Of a DNA stretch of 25,618 nucleotides, positions 16,613 to 24,272 are shown in pieces. The notes under the pieces were generated by a model. That model did not search any database and had not been told where the DNA came from. It worked only from the letters and a program-made list of their open reading frames with translations. The position numbers and the translations under genes were made by a program. Source of the stretch: CBDFLT01 sp965249225. Lineage in GTDB: Bacteria > Chloroflexota > Dehalococcoidia > Lucifugimonadales > G963668185. Location: contig CBDFLT010000003.1 of NCBI GenBank assembly GCA_965249225.1, positions 1 through 25,618 of the forward strand. Direction: 5' to 3'. Within the stretch, counting starts at the first letter, position 1, and every line of letters starts with the position of its first letter.

Positions 16613-16981
16613 TCACGCCCGATAATCAAACATCGGCTCGCTGAGCGGTACAGGAGCCATCTGGTCAAAACCGTGGACCTCCTTGATCATCTTATGAAAC
16701 GCTGTATTGAAAGGGGACTCGGTCTGCAGCGCCTTCACCATTTCGGGATGCTCTAACACCGATTCCACATAAACTACCGCCTTATCGCCCTCGGGATGGC
16801 GGTGAAGATATATCACCTCCCTGGTAATGCCTCCGCGCCGGCGGCTTTCCTCGTGTTCGGCTTTGCCGGGGCCTTTCCAGTGGTTCCAGAAATTTTTCCA
16901 GACCTCAAGTTTTCCCGGAAGAATATTCACCGCCACCAACTCGCGACATTCACTCTGACCAACATTCTCGCTCGCCTGCAT
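16613..16981 (-). CDS. DUF6176-like small protein, possible alpha/beta-barrel fold
   Basis: This 122-residue protein has a ferredoxin-like alternation: strand VAVNILPGK, helix LEVWKNFWNHWKG, strand EVIYLHRHPEGDKAVVYVES, helix, then HKMIKEVHGFD. This resembles DUF6176-type and monooxygenase-like dimeric barrel proteins, but no catalytic residue can be named, so the family call is tentative. The start is placed at the ATG at 16981, where GAGGAGG lies 9-10 bases upstream. The frame continues open to 17140, but the added sequence has no clear homology or ribosome-binding site. It is monocistronic and divergent from the cyclase gene. Function is unknown. Confidence 0.68.
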   Translation of the reverse strand: MQASENVGQSECRELVAVNILPGKLEVWKNFWNHWKGPGKAEHEESRRRGGITREVIYLHRHPEGDKAVVYVESVLEHPEMVKALQTESPFNTAFHKMIKEVHGFDQMAPVPLSEPMFDYRA

Positions 16982-17525
16982 TTGAGTGCCCTCCTCTGTG
17001 GCATCAGGCAACCCAAGTCCAAACGGACTCGTTGCCAGTGCGCTATGCCATATTTTACATAGTTTTTCCGCGAGGTCGACTGCCCCTCTCTTTTCATGGC
17101 ACCCTTGCCAGGAAACACTATCTACAAAACTGGCAACCACATCCCCTTCCTACTGATATTAGCCATTATGTGCACCCTGTAGCATCAACCCCCCTTCCGC
17201 AACTCGCACCCTGAGATACTATACCTGGGTTCCGACGCATGCCCTATGGGCGTAGCTGGAGCCCGGGTGGGGCCGATGAACGTCATCAAGCACCCGGCGG
17301 CCGGTTGATATGCGATCGTCGACTCAATCGCCGGCCACCGCGTTACCAGAGACAACTCCCTAACCATGCCGTCACAGGATTCGCGACCCACTGATACCTC
17401 TCTCGCCCGACAAGTGGGCAGCTTCGTGGACACGATAGGCTGTTTGACAGCCTTCCGGTGTGTCCCTATCATCACATTCGCGAGGGAAGGTCCGCTCTGC
17501 GAATTCGCCAGTGTTGGTCTAAAAA
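16982..17525. other. Divergent intergenic region
   Basis: These 544 bases separate the DUF6176-like gene and the cyclase-ATPase gene. A minus-strand frame at 17185-17475 is open but shows no domain-like pattern, good start or ribosome-binding site, so I do not call it. No repeats or clear promoter stand out. Confidence 0.3.
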
Positions 17526-20006
17526 ATGCCGGTCTACACGTTCCTATTCATTGACATCCAGGGCAGCACGCGGCTGTGGGAGGCCTTCCCGTCCATGATG
17601 GACGGCGTGGTTTCACGGCACGATGAGCTGGTGCATGGGGCCGTGGGAGAATGCGGCGGCGAGGTCTACAAGCACACCGGCGACGGCATGGGAGCCGCTT
17701 TCTCGACGCCATCCGCGGCGGTCGAGGCCGCCCTACAGGCCCAGCAGGCATTGCTCAACGAGGACTGGGGGACGATCGGCCCGCTTAAGGTACGAATGGG
17801 CGTCCACGCCGGCGAAGCCGATAAGCGCGACGGCTACTACTTCGGCTCCTGCCTCAATCACGTCGCCAGACTGATGTCCGCCGCCCATGGCGGACAAATC
17901 TTGGTATCCAAGACGGCGGCTCTCCTGTGCTCCGAGCTGCCCTCTCAGGTGAGCCTGTTCGACCTGGGCGTTCACCGGCTCCGCGACCTGTCTCGGGCCG
18001 ACAACATCTACCACCTTCGCCACCCCTCCTTGCCAAGCGACTTTCCCCCCATCAAGTCCGAGGACACGGGGAACCTCCCGGAGCCACCCGACAGCTTGCT
18101 GGGGCGGGAGACTGAGCTCAAGCAGCTGGCCGAGTGGCTCAATGATTCTCGCCTGATCACATTAACCGGGTTCGGCGGGACAGGGAAAACTCGCCTGGCC
18201 CTGGAGCTTGGCCGCCTCTCCGCCGAGCGGTTCCAGGACGGTGTGTGGTTCCAGGGGTTGGCGCCCATCGCTGACCCAGAGGTCCTGGCCAGGGAAGCCG
18301 CCTCGCTCTTCGGCGTAGGCGAGGACGGTCTCGCCAGCTATCTCTCCGACAAACAGCTACTTTTCATCGTCGATAACTGCGAGCATGTGCTTGCGGGAGC
18401 CGCCTCGCTCGTTCAGCGATTGCTTTCCTCTTCCGGTGTCACCGTGATCGCCACCAGCCGGGAGGCGCTGAACCTGGCGGGCGAGAGAACATTCCAGGTG
18501 CCGACGCTGCCCATCCCCGAGGATAACGTCGACCGGACAATCTTGGCTGAGTGCGCATCGGTCCAGCTCTTTCTACAACGGGCGCAGGCCGCGAAACCTG
18601 CGTTTGAGCTGACGACTGATTGCGCCGACTCCGTCGGGCAGATCGTGCGAAGACTCGACGGGATTCCCCTGGCGATAGAGCTGGCTGCGTCCCGCATAAA
18701 GCTGTTGCAGCCGGCCGAGATCGCCAGCCGGCTCGATGAGTGCTTCAGGTTGCTCAAAGGCGGACCGGTTGATGCGTTGCCACACCACCAGACTCTCGAG
18801 CGTGCCATCGACTGGAGCTACGACATGCTGGACCCGGACCAGCAGGCGCTCTTCCGCAGGCTCTCTGTGTTCCGGGGTGGGTTCACCTTCCCTGCATCCG
18901 CCGCCGTCAGCGGGACCGACGATGAGTACGAGGTCCTGGAGTCACTCGGCCAGTTGGTGGACAAATCGCTTGTGCAGACGGTGCGGACCGGCGACGAGAC
19001 TCGATATCACCTGTTGGAGCCGCTGCTCCAGTACGCCGGCGCTCGGACCAACGCAGACGAGGCCACAGAAGCGAGCTGCCGGCACGCGCAGTACTACTGG
19101 GACCTTTCCGAGAAGGCCGCGCCGGAGCTTCGCGGCCCACGGCAGCTGGAGTGGCTGGAGCGGCTGGAGACGGAACACGACAACCTCCGCGTCGGGCTGG
19201 CCTGGAGTCTAGAGGCCGGCGATCCAGATCTGTCACTGCGGACAGCGGCCGCACTGACCTGGTTCTGGATAGTACGCCGACACGTACCTGAGGCTGTGGA
19301 TTGGTTCGACCGGATATTGGCCACGCAAGAGGGCTCTCCCGGGGCACGTGCCTCCGCCCTTATCAATGGTGGCTTCATTAGCACGATGGTCCACTACGAT
19401 GACCTGGAGGGATGCCTGGCACGAATCCGAGAAGGATTGTCGCTGTTCATACAGCAGCAAGACGGGCAAGGGGCAGGTACAGGCCAGACTTACGAGGCCG
19501 TGATCCTGTGGTGGCGGCGCGACCTCGAAGCTTCGATTCGTAGATTCACCGATATTCAGACGGCCATGCGCGCGGCAGGGTTTCAGTGGGGTGATGCGTT
19601 CTGCGGTTTCTTTCTGGGTTCCGCTGCGTGGCACCTTGGCGACTTGACCGGGGCCCACGAGCATTACACCAGAAGCTTGGGGATCTTCCGCAGCGTCGGC
19701 GACCTCGCTTTGATAGCCTGGACGCTCCTTCCCCTGGCGAACATCTCACTAGAATCCGGCGAGCTGGACCAGGCTACAGCGCTCTACGAGGAGAGTCTCC
19801 CAATGATGGATGACCTGGGGGACCGTCATGGCGGGGTGCAGTATTGCTGGGACTCGGGATGGCAGCGCAACTCCGCGACGAGACGGCCGAAGCCCAGGCT
19901 CTCCTTACGGAGGCGCAAACGAATCTACGTGAAGGGGGCGGCGGCCAAGGACTATCCTGGCCGATCTCCAGCACTCAGGTGGATACGCGCACTCACGATC
20001 TGCTAG
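17526..20006 (+). CDS. Class III cyclase - NB-ARC-like ATPase - TPR regulator, frameshifted near the C-terminus
   Basis: The readable frame encodes 826 residues. Residues 1-165 form a class III nucleotide cyclase domain with metal-binding Asp10 (LFIDIQGS) and Asp53 (YKHTGDGMGAAF), Lys49 in the substrate-selecting region, and NHVARL with the transition-state Asn and Arg. A signalling ATPase of the AfsR/MalT sort follows, with Walker A GFGGTGKT (215-222) and Walker B LLFIVDNCEH. The second half is TPR-like helices. These proteins are thought to couple a peptide- or protein-sensing helical domain to a cyclase. The last 50-odd residues, after DLGDRHGG (about residue 770), are abnormal (basic, Trp-rich). 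The proper TPR sequence continues in another frame (see next entry). The ATG at 17526 lacks a clear Shine-Dalgarno site. Confidence 0.85.
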   Translation: MPVYTFLFIDIQGSTRLWEAFPSMMDGVVSRHDELVHGAVGECGGEVYKHTGDGMGAAFSTPSAAVEAALQAQQALLNEDWGTIGPLKVRMGVHAGEADKRDGYYFGSCLNHVARLMSAAHGGQILVSKTAALLCSELPSQVSLFDLGVHRLRDLSRADNIYHLRHPSLPSDFPPIKSEDTGNLPEPPDSLLGRETELKQLAEWLNDSRLITLTGFGGTGKTRLALELGRLSAERFQDGVWFQGLAPIADPEVLAREAASLFGVGEDGLASYLSDKQLLFIVDNCEHVLAGAASLVQRLLSSSGVTVIATSREALNLAGERTFQVPTLPIPEDNVDRTILAECASVQLFLQRAQAAKPAFELTTDCADSVGQIVRRLDGIPLAIELAASRIKLLQPAEIASRLDECFRLLKGGPVDALPHHQTLERAIDWSYDMLDPDQQALFRRLSVFRGGFTFPASAAVSGTDDEYEVLESLGQLVDKSLVQTVRTGDETRYHLLEPLLQYAGARTNADEATEASCRHAQYYWDLSEKAAPELRGPRQLEWLERLETEHDNLRVGLAWSLEAGDPDLSLRTAAALTWFWIVRRHVPEAVDWFDRILATQEGSPGARASALINGGFISTMVHYDDLEGCLARIREGLSLFIQQQDGQGAGTGQTYEAVILWWRRDLEASIRRFTDIQTAMRAAGFQWGDAFCGFFLGSAAWHLGDLTGAHEHYTRSLGIFRSVGDLALIAWTLLPLANISLESGELDQATALYEESLPMMDDLGDRHGGVQYCWDSGWQRNSATRRPKPRLSLRRRKRIYVKGAAAKDYPGRSPALRWIRALTIC

Positions 20007-20119
20007 TCGACGCCACCCGCCGGTATCAGGCCGCGCTCGACCTACCGGCCGCCGAGTGGACACAGATGGTGCTAGCCGATGGGGAAGCCTGGCGCGCGCG
20101 CTCCAGGTCCGACCTGTAG
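19837..20119 (+). pseudogene. Displaced C-terminal part of the cyclase-ATPase-TPR gene
   Basis: From about 19837 a frame shifted by one base reads VLLGLGMAAQLRDETAEAQA and continues as TPR-like helices to a TAG at 20119. Adding one G to the GGGG run at 19833-19836 joins the two frames smoothly as GDRHGGGAVLLGLGMAAQ. The restored protein would be 864 residues. The break is therefore a one-base deletion or an assembly error, not a separate gene. It removes the last helices only, so the cyclase and ATPase domains could still function. Confidence 0.75.
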
Positions 20120-20210
20120 CCCGCCACGAAAGACAGGTGCAGGTATTACCTAATTATCCGCGAAGTGACCTACCGGGGGCCAAACTCACACTAGAAGGAG
20201 TTGCACTGAC

Positions 20211-20849
20211 ATGGTAACACCGCTTGATGTTATACCTTCCTTTCACCAGGCATTCCGCAATGACATGCGAGCAATTGACGATGCGGCCTACAAGGCTGCA
20301 GCGGGGGACGGTAATCTGGCACCTGTCGTGGAGCGACTTCGCTTTTTCAGCGAGGTACTAAAGTGGCATGCAGATGGCGAGGACGAGCTGGTATTTCCGG
20401 CCACGGAGTGAGTGGCCCCGCTGGTGGCGAAGGCTTACTTCTTAGACCACCGGGAGTTCGACACGATGACCGAGGGCCTGGCTAAAATTACTGCCGCATC
20501 GGACGCTCTCGTCGCAGCCAGGGAGACGGCGGCACTGACCGCAGTCCTAAGGATTCACCTCGACAAAGAAGATGCGCATCTCTATCCTATCCTGAGTGAG
20601 CGCACCTCGATGGAAGAGCAGGCCTCGATAGTCGGCGGTATGGCCGCACATGTGCCACCCGGACGCAATCCGGAGTTCATCCAATGGCTCTTCAATCTGT
20701 TGGGACACGATGACCGGGAGATGTGGACCAGGGTCGTGATGGGATTGATGCCCGAGCAGGTCTTCGCGGCGGTCAAGGCTCTGATCCGAGACACCATCCA
20801 CGATGATTGGGCCGAGCTGACGCGGCGAATCCCCGAGCTAGATTCCTAG
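20211..20849 (+). pseudogene. Hemerythrin-like (HHE) protein interrupted by one in-frame TGA
   Basis: One continuous frame from the ATG at 20211 (AAGGAG ahead) to 20849 encodes a hemerythrin-type four-helix protein of about 212 residues, broken by a single TGA at 20409-20411. The first part has WHADGEDELVFPATE. The second has YFLDHREFD and IHLDKEDAHLYPIL, which together provide the His/Glu ligands for a di-iron centre. The family senses or carries oxygen or related molecules. The TGA falls just after the FPATE helix end, where family members have an ordinary residue. It is one base from CGA (Arg), GGA (Gly) or TGG (Trp). A nonsense mutation is most likely; sequencing error is possible. No selenocysteine-insertion hairpin was recognised after it. 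Confidence 0.8.
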
Positions 20850-21231
20850 CCTGACGGGCGAGACCAACTACGCCTGCTGTCTCGATTCCCGTCGCCAGAA
20901 ATGCAAAGGCAGCCCGTCATTATTTATTCTGCGACGGGAGTGGCGGACCCGACCGGATTCGAAATTAAGCTATATTCGTAGCTAAATCCGCAGCATTGCA
21001 ATTCTGTTACCCCACATTTCACCCATTAAACTAAAACGTCCTCGCCGCCCACCGCACCTCGCCGATGATCTGGGTGTCCCTGGACCAAGGCACGGGCGGC
21101 ATGCCTCCCCTGCACTGGTAGCGAGCGGTGGTATGATAGAAAGCGAGGCCAGTGAAATGGGCTTGTCGGATCGGCTCCTTAAGGGGAATTGCATACTATG
21201 CCCACCTGGAGGGACTGAGTGATGTCTTCAA
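20850..21231. other. Intergenic region with long-loop inverted repeat and gene-remnant-like sequence
   Basis: TCCCGTCGC (20887-20895) and GCGACGGGA (20931-20939) form perfect 9-bp arms around a 35-base spacer, possibly the terminator of the hemerythrin gene or an element end. Farther right, the minus strand reads an open stretch without a start codon ending in IIGEVRWAARTF and a stop (about 21196-21032). This looks like the 3' end of a lost gene and includes the first copy of the 23-bp repeat. Confidence 0.4.
21049..21071. repeat. 23-bp direct repeat, copy 1
   Basis: This stretch begins CCACCGCACCTCGCC and is identical over 23 bases to 21527-21549. On the minus strand both copies can be read as IIGEVRW. 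The copies are 478 bases apart at the junction between GC-rich chromosomal genes and the lower-GC island, so they may mark recombination or a partial duplication. Confidence 0.7.
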
Positions 21232-21489
21232 CTAAAGATCAAAATCAGGATGGCGGTTCCAAATCTCTACATTTCGAGCAAGATGAGCGTGAAGAAAACG
21301 AAAAGAGGCGATGTCTGATGGAGCTAAATTGCCGTTTCTTTGTAGAGGGCCCAACTCGTCAATCGTTCGATTCAATATCCACTGAGAAGTCCGATCTTGC
21401 GGCGGAAGCCGATTAAGTTCTGATAGGGCGCGTCCCAGCGATGTATACAAGGCTGCCAGTGCCCCCGAAGTAAAGTCTGGATGCACCAT
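21232..21489 (-). CDS. Hypothetical 85-residue protein
   Basis: The frame from the ATG at 21489 (AGGAG 6 bases ahead) encodes 85 residues, MVHPDFTSGALAALYTSLGR and onward. It has an amphipathic, helix-forming composition and ends in WNRHPDFDL. I recognise no family. An overlapping plus-strand frame at 21222-21416 also has a GGAGGG site but a highly charged, low-order sequence. I prefer the minus-strand frame because its composition is more protein-like and it lies on the same strand as the next four genes. Only one of the two can easily be real. Confidence 0.42.
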   Translation of the reverse strand: MVHPDFTSGALAALYTSLGRALSELNRLPPQDRTSQWILNRTIDELGPLQRNGNLAPSDIASFRFLHAHLARNVEIWNRHPDFDL

Positions 21490-21526
21490 GCCTGACTCCT
21501 GCATCATCAGAACGTTCTTCCGGGGA

Positions 21527-21549
21527 CCACCGCACCTCGCCGATGATCT
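21527..21549. repeat. 23-bp direct repeat, copy 2
   Basis: Identical to 21049-21071. It lies just beyond the 3' end of the nuclease gene, and in its minus-strand frame also reads EIIGEVRW, followed by different sequence. Confidence 0.7.
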
Positions 21550-21593
21550 CACTTCCATAGGTCAGCAACGCAGGCTCCCAGTGGGATTGTCGC

Positions 21594-22724
21594 TCAGTAG
21601 TTGGGTTCCCCCTCGTCATCTCGGCCAGGGTGCTTTACCACGTCTTGCCCTGATCCGTTCTTCTCGGCATCGATGCCCACAACGATAGTTCGGAGCCTTT
21701 CAGCATGGCCGAATAGGTCATCTAGGTCGTTGAGCGGTATCCGCTCCTCGGGGCCATCATCGCTAATCAGCCCCATAGCTAGACCCTTTGTTCTAAGGCG
21801 CAGACGGCAAACGAGTCTAAAGTTACTGAGGAGAACGCTGGTGTGTCTCTTGTACGCCTGTAGGTTTAGACGATGGACATCAACCACATCCCTCACGATA
21901 GCCTTGATGATCTGGAAAGCCTCCTGTTCAATGGGTATAACCTTGGGCTCTCCATGCTCCTCTATTGCGCCTGGATCAACACTATCCACGGGCTTGGCTG
22001 TCCGATCTTCTCCTTGTTCCAGAGCCGATTTCAGCCGGATGTTGACTCGATCATTGATGAACTGCGCAAACGCCTGTTTTGCCAGAGAACCGAACTGATC
22101 TCGCGCCGCTGAGGTTACGCGCCCTTGATAAACGCGCCCTAGGAAGAAGCGGACAAACTCTTTGGAGGGAGAGGCTAGCTCCTCTGCCAGTATCCGCTTG
22201 ATCTCGGTTGTGTACTTGAGCTCCCGAGCCGCATCCACTATATCGCGCAAGGCAAAGGCGGATTTGGTGAATCGCTTTAGCTCCGCCACTTGGACATCGG
22301 TGAAGTCGAGCATGTTGAACTCAAAGAACGGCTTCGAGTCCATCACGTTCGGCTGGTCTAGGTCCGAAAAGAACCTATAGGTGATGCCATCAGTTAGGAT
22401 GCCAAAGCGAGAGTCGGTGACTGTGAAGTATCGAAGGAGCTGGGATATCTCCGCGTCGTCAAGGTTGCTGCCATATTTCTTGCATTCGATGAGGATCGCA
22501 GGTTTACCGTCCTGGATTAGTGCATAGTCAACCTTCTCGCCTTTCTTCGTTCCTATGTCTGCGGTAAACTCAGGCACAACTTCGGTGGGGTCAAAGATTT
22601 CATAGCCCAGCATCTGAATGAACGGGAGGACAAGCGCACTCTTCGTGGCCTCCTCGGTATCCAGGTGTTCAGTGCGCTTGGCGAACCGACCGGAGCGGGT
22701 ACGTACATCGTCTATGAAATCCAT
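21594..22724 (-). CDS. Orphan HsdR N-terminal-type restriction nuclease-like protein
   Basis: This 376-residue protein carries the N-terminal nuclease fold of type I restriction R subunits (HSDR_N group). After a helix with EEATKSALVLPFIQMLGYEI comes the PD-(D/E)xK core with Asp66 (KVDYALIQDG) and Glu80-Cys-Lys82 (ILIECKKYG), then QLLRYFTVTDSRFGILTDG. The helicase motor of a full HsdR, which is about 1000 residues, is absent. The C-terminal half is helical and of unknown role. No methylase or specificity subunit is nearby, so it is not a standard restriction system. It may be a stand-alone defence or element-maintenance nuclease. The ATG at 22724 follows a strong AGGAGGA site. It is 18 bases downstream of the ImmA-like gene, likely in one operon. 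Confidence 0.85.
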   Translation of the reverse strand: MDFIDDVRTRSGRFAKRTEHLDTEEATKSALVLPFIQMLGYEIFDPTEVVPEFTADIGTKKGEKVDYALIQDGKPAILIECKKYGSNLDDAEISQLLRYFTVTDSRFGILTDGITYRFFSDLDQPNVMDSKPFFEFNMLDFTDVQVAELKRFTKSAFALRDIVDAARELKYTTEIKRILAEELASPSKEFVRFFLGRVYQGRVTSAARDQFGSLAKQAFAQFINDRVNIRLKSALEQGEDRTAKPVDSVDPGAIEEHGEPKVIPIEQEAFQIIKAIVRDVVDVHRLNLQAYKRHTSVLLSNFRLVCRLRLRTKGLAMGLISDDGPEERIPLNDLDDLFGHAERLRTIVVGIDAEKNGSGQDVVKHPGRDDEGEPNY

Positions 22725-22742
22725 GTGTCCTCCTCCTCACGC

Positions 22743-23186
22743 TCAAATCACCCGTCTCTGTACTGCCAAAAAGCCAGCCGGAACGCCGAAATACGTAGCG
22801 ACCTCCTGGACAGTTCCTAGCCCTTCGTTCAAGGCTTCATCCTTGTCCACCAGGAGATGAAAGGCAAAGTCTTCGCCCTCGCGTTCGAGTTTGTCCGCCA
22901 AGCCGCTGTTTGCTCGCAGCCATATGTTATTCAAGTGGGAGTGCATGATGAAATGCCCAATGCCATGAGCGACCGCCCAGCGTTGCGCCGGCCTATCAAG
23001 CTGTTCTGCTACTGCGATGTTATTCTTAACGATGACCTCATGGAGTTCATCAGGTGGCATCGCCCGCTCGTACGCTTCAAGGCCAAGCATATGAGCTATC
23101 TCGACCACATTCGCCTGTCCCGAGAGACCGCATTTGCGGCGTAGCGTCTCAGCTTCCAGATTGGCTTTCACGGCGCTCTTTCTCAT
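22743..23186 (-). CDS. ImmA/IrrE-like protein with altered metalloprotease motif
   Basis: This 147-residue protein has the ImmA/IrrE (PF06114) layout: N-terminal helices, then WAVAHGIGHFIMH (70-82), then an acidic FAFHLLVD helix that would carry the third zinc ligand in the stretch 101-105. In active members the motif is HExxH. Here it reads HGIGH (74-78), so the catalytic Glu is Gly75 while both His remain. Zinc binding may persist, but proteolysis is doubtful. Partners of this family cleave or bind an XRE repressor encoded next to it, as here, where the gene overlaps the end of the XRE gene by 38 bases. The ATG at 23186 was chosen; a GTG at 23177 is an alternative, and the frame is open up to 23228. 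Confidence 0.82.
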   Translation of the reverse strand: MRKSAVKANLEAETLRRKCGLSGQANVVEIAHMLGLEAYERAMPPDELHEVIVKNNIAVAEQLDRPAQRWAVAHGIGHFIMHSHLNNIWLRANSGLADKLEREGEDFAFHLLVDKDEALNEGLGTVQEVATYFGVPAGFLAVQRRVI

Positions 23187-23565
23187 GCACGAAGCGAATG
23201 AAATCGGCGATACTCCTGATTGCCTCATCCGATAGTTCTTTGCCTGTGGACCTCAGTGCCAACGACGCCTCGTTCATCACTAACTCACGGTCGGCTTCTA
23301 TGGGCGACTGCTCGGCCTTGGATTCTGGTTCCGGCTGTCTTTGATCCCCTTCGCCAAAGAACCACTCGTAGGGCTTGTCATATGCGTGGGCTAGAGAGCG
23401 CAAGGCCGGCCCTGAAGGGTTTACGCGGTCAGTTTCATAGCTGTAAATCGTGTTGGGATCAACCCCTATAGCCTGACCAGCTTGCCTCTGCGTCAAGCCA
23501 GCTTCAACCCTAGCTTGCTTTAGGCGCTGTCCCAACCCACTGTTGCTTCCGTCGCCACGACCCAA
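23149..23565 (-). CDS. XRE-family repressor
   Basis: This 138-residue protein has an N-terminal helix-turn-helix of the Cro/CI type (LGQRLKQARVEAGLTQRQAG, then VDPNTIYSYETDRVNPS) at about residues 11-70. A charged linker and a C-terminal helix (ELSDEAIRSIADFIRFVHEK) follow, which could mediate dimer formation or contact with the ImmA-like partner. It starts at TTG (23565) with GAGG about 9 bases ahead; a second TTG lies 10 codons on. It is first in a minus-strand operon with the ImmA-like and nuclease genes and is divergent from a small HTH gene. The palindromic sequence between them is its likely operator, giving autoregulation and control of both arms, as in phage immunity switches. Confidence 0.88.
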   Translation of the reverse strand: MGRGDGSNSGLGQRLKQARVEAGLTQRQAGQAIGVDPNTIYSYETDRVNPSGPALRSLAHAYDKPYEWFFGEGDQRQPEPESKAEQSPIEADRELVMNEASLALRSTGKELSDEAIRSIADFIRFVHEKERRESQSGS

Positions 23566-23581
23566 TTCTTGTTACCTCGCT

Positions 23582-23630
23582 GTCTATTTTAAGTTGACCC
23601 TCTTGACAAGGTAGACTAATTAAAATAGAC
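23582..23630. promoter_or_regulatory. Palindromic divergent control region of the XRE gene
   Basis: GTCTATTTTAA (23582-23592) and TTAAAATAGAC (23620-23630) form perfect 11-bp inverted arms 27 bases apart. A TAGACTA half-site at 23612-23618 recurs at 23626-23632. TTGACA at 23603-23608 with TAGACT 17 bases later is a possible rightward promoter, and TTGTCA on the minus strand at 23610-23605 may serve leftward. This fits an operator for the adjacent XRE repressor. Confidence 0.6.
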
Positions 23631-23674
23631 TATATAGAGAGAATTGCTCTAGTTAACAGAGAGACAGGTGTGGG

Positions 23675-23893
23675 ATGTCCAAGACACCGACACAAGAAAA
23701 GCTAGAGGCCCAAAGAAGCAAGGGCATGGCGGACATACTCCGAGAAGCCCTGGAAGGCCGCCGCGGTCAGAAGCACATGGTCACCATTGCCGCTATGGAC
23801 CTTGGAGTGACCGACGCCACCCTTTATCAATGGTGCCGGGAGTTCGGCATCGACATCGACGAGTACCGGCGGGCGGTTCGGGAGGGGGGGTAG
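23675..23893 (+). CDS. Small helix-turn-helix protein
   Basis: This 72-residue protein has a basic helical N-terminus (KLEAQRSKGMADILREALEG) and a C-terminal helix-turn-helix pattern, MVTIAAMDLGVTDATLYQWC, followed by REFGIDIDEYR. It resembles small DNA-binding proteins of the transposase-helper or phage type, but no exact family is recognised. The ribosome-binding site is weak. It is transcribed divergently from the XRE repressor across a palindromic region, where a Cro- or CII-like regulator would sit in a lysogeny switch. That comparison is positional only. It converges on the next gene with a 17-base gap. Confidence 0.65.
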   Translation: MSKTPTQEKLEAQRSKGMADILREALEGRRGQKHMVTIAAMDLGVTDATLYQWCREFGIDIDEYRRAVREGG

Positions 23894-23910
23894 CAGTGGG
23901 TGGTCGAGAC

Positions 23911-24231
23911 CTATTCGCCGTCGCTATCGACGTCTTCTTCGGGGTTGGACTGCTCAGCGGCCCGCTCGGCCGGGCGGGCGGCAAGATCGTGCATCTCTTC
24001 GAGTGTATAGTCAAACTCGCCGCGCAGGTACTGTCCCACTGCTCTATCCATTTGTGCCTCGCCCTCATGCGAACTGAAGTCATGTGTCGCGAGAAATCCC
24101 TTGAGCATCAGGTCGACGATGTCGGTAGCGGTGAAATGCGGATAGATTTCTCGCAGACTGTCAATGCAATCAAGCAGCCTGGTATCCAGACGAAACGCGA
24201 CCTGCCTTTTCCTCGGACGCTTTTTTTGCAT
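23911..24231 (-). CDS. Ribbon-helix-helix-like protein with acidic tail
   Basis: This 106-residue protein starts with a basic patch (MQKKRPRKRQ). A strand VAFRLD then leads into two helices, DTRLLDCIDSLREIYPHF and TATDIVDLMLKGFLATH, the pattern of MetJ/Arc or CopG-type ribbon-helix-helix DNA-binding domains. The remainder is helical and ends in a very acidic tail (NPEEDVDSDGE). It may be an antitoxin or element copy-control regulator, but no toxin is recognised beside it. The ATG at 24231 has only a distant GGAG. It is divergent from a second ribbon-helix-helix gene at 24273, and the two share a 41-base promoter region. Confidence 0.62.
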   Translation of the reverse strand: MQKKRPRKRQVAFRLDTRLLDCIDSLREIYPHFTATDIVDLMLKGFLATHDFSSHEGEAQMDRAVGQYLRGEFDYTLEEMHDLAARPAERAAEQSNPEEDVDSDGE

Positions 24232-24235
24232 CCCG

Positions 24236-24264
24236 TTGACATTCTCCGTCAGACAATGTATATT
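24236..24264 (+). promoter_or_regulatory. Near-consensus promoter, probably giving a leaderless transcript
   Basis: TTGACA (24236-24241), a 17-base spacer and TATATT (24259-24264) make the best sigma-70-type promoter in the window. Transcription should begin around 24271, only about two bases before the ATG at 24273, so the first gene's mRNA would have almost no leader. Confidence 0.75.
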
Positions 24265-24272
24265 AAGGGTAT

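Noticed and set aside
17185..17475. Minus-strand open frame of 96 residues
   Set aside because: No domain pattern or start signal; treated as chance.
20409..20440. Possible selenocysteine insertion at the hemerythrin TGA
   Set aside because: I could not find a convincing stem-loop just after the TGA, and family members do not have Cys there as far as I can judge.
21222..21416. Plus-strand frame of 64 residues with a GGAGGG site
   Set aside because: Overlaps the preferred minus-strand frame; the sequence is highly charged and without order. It remains possible.
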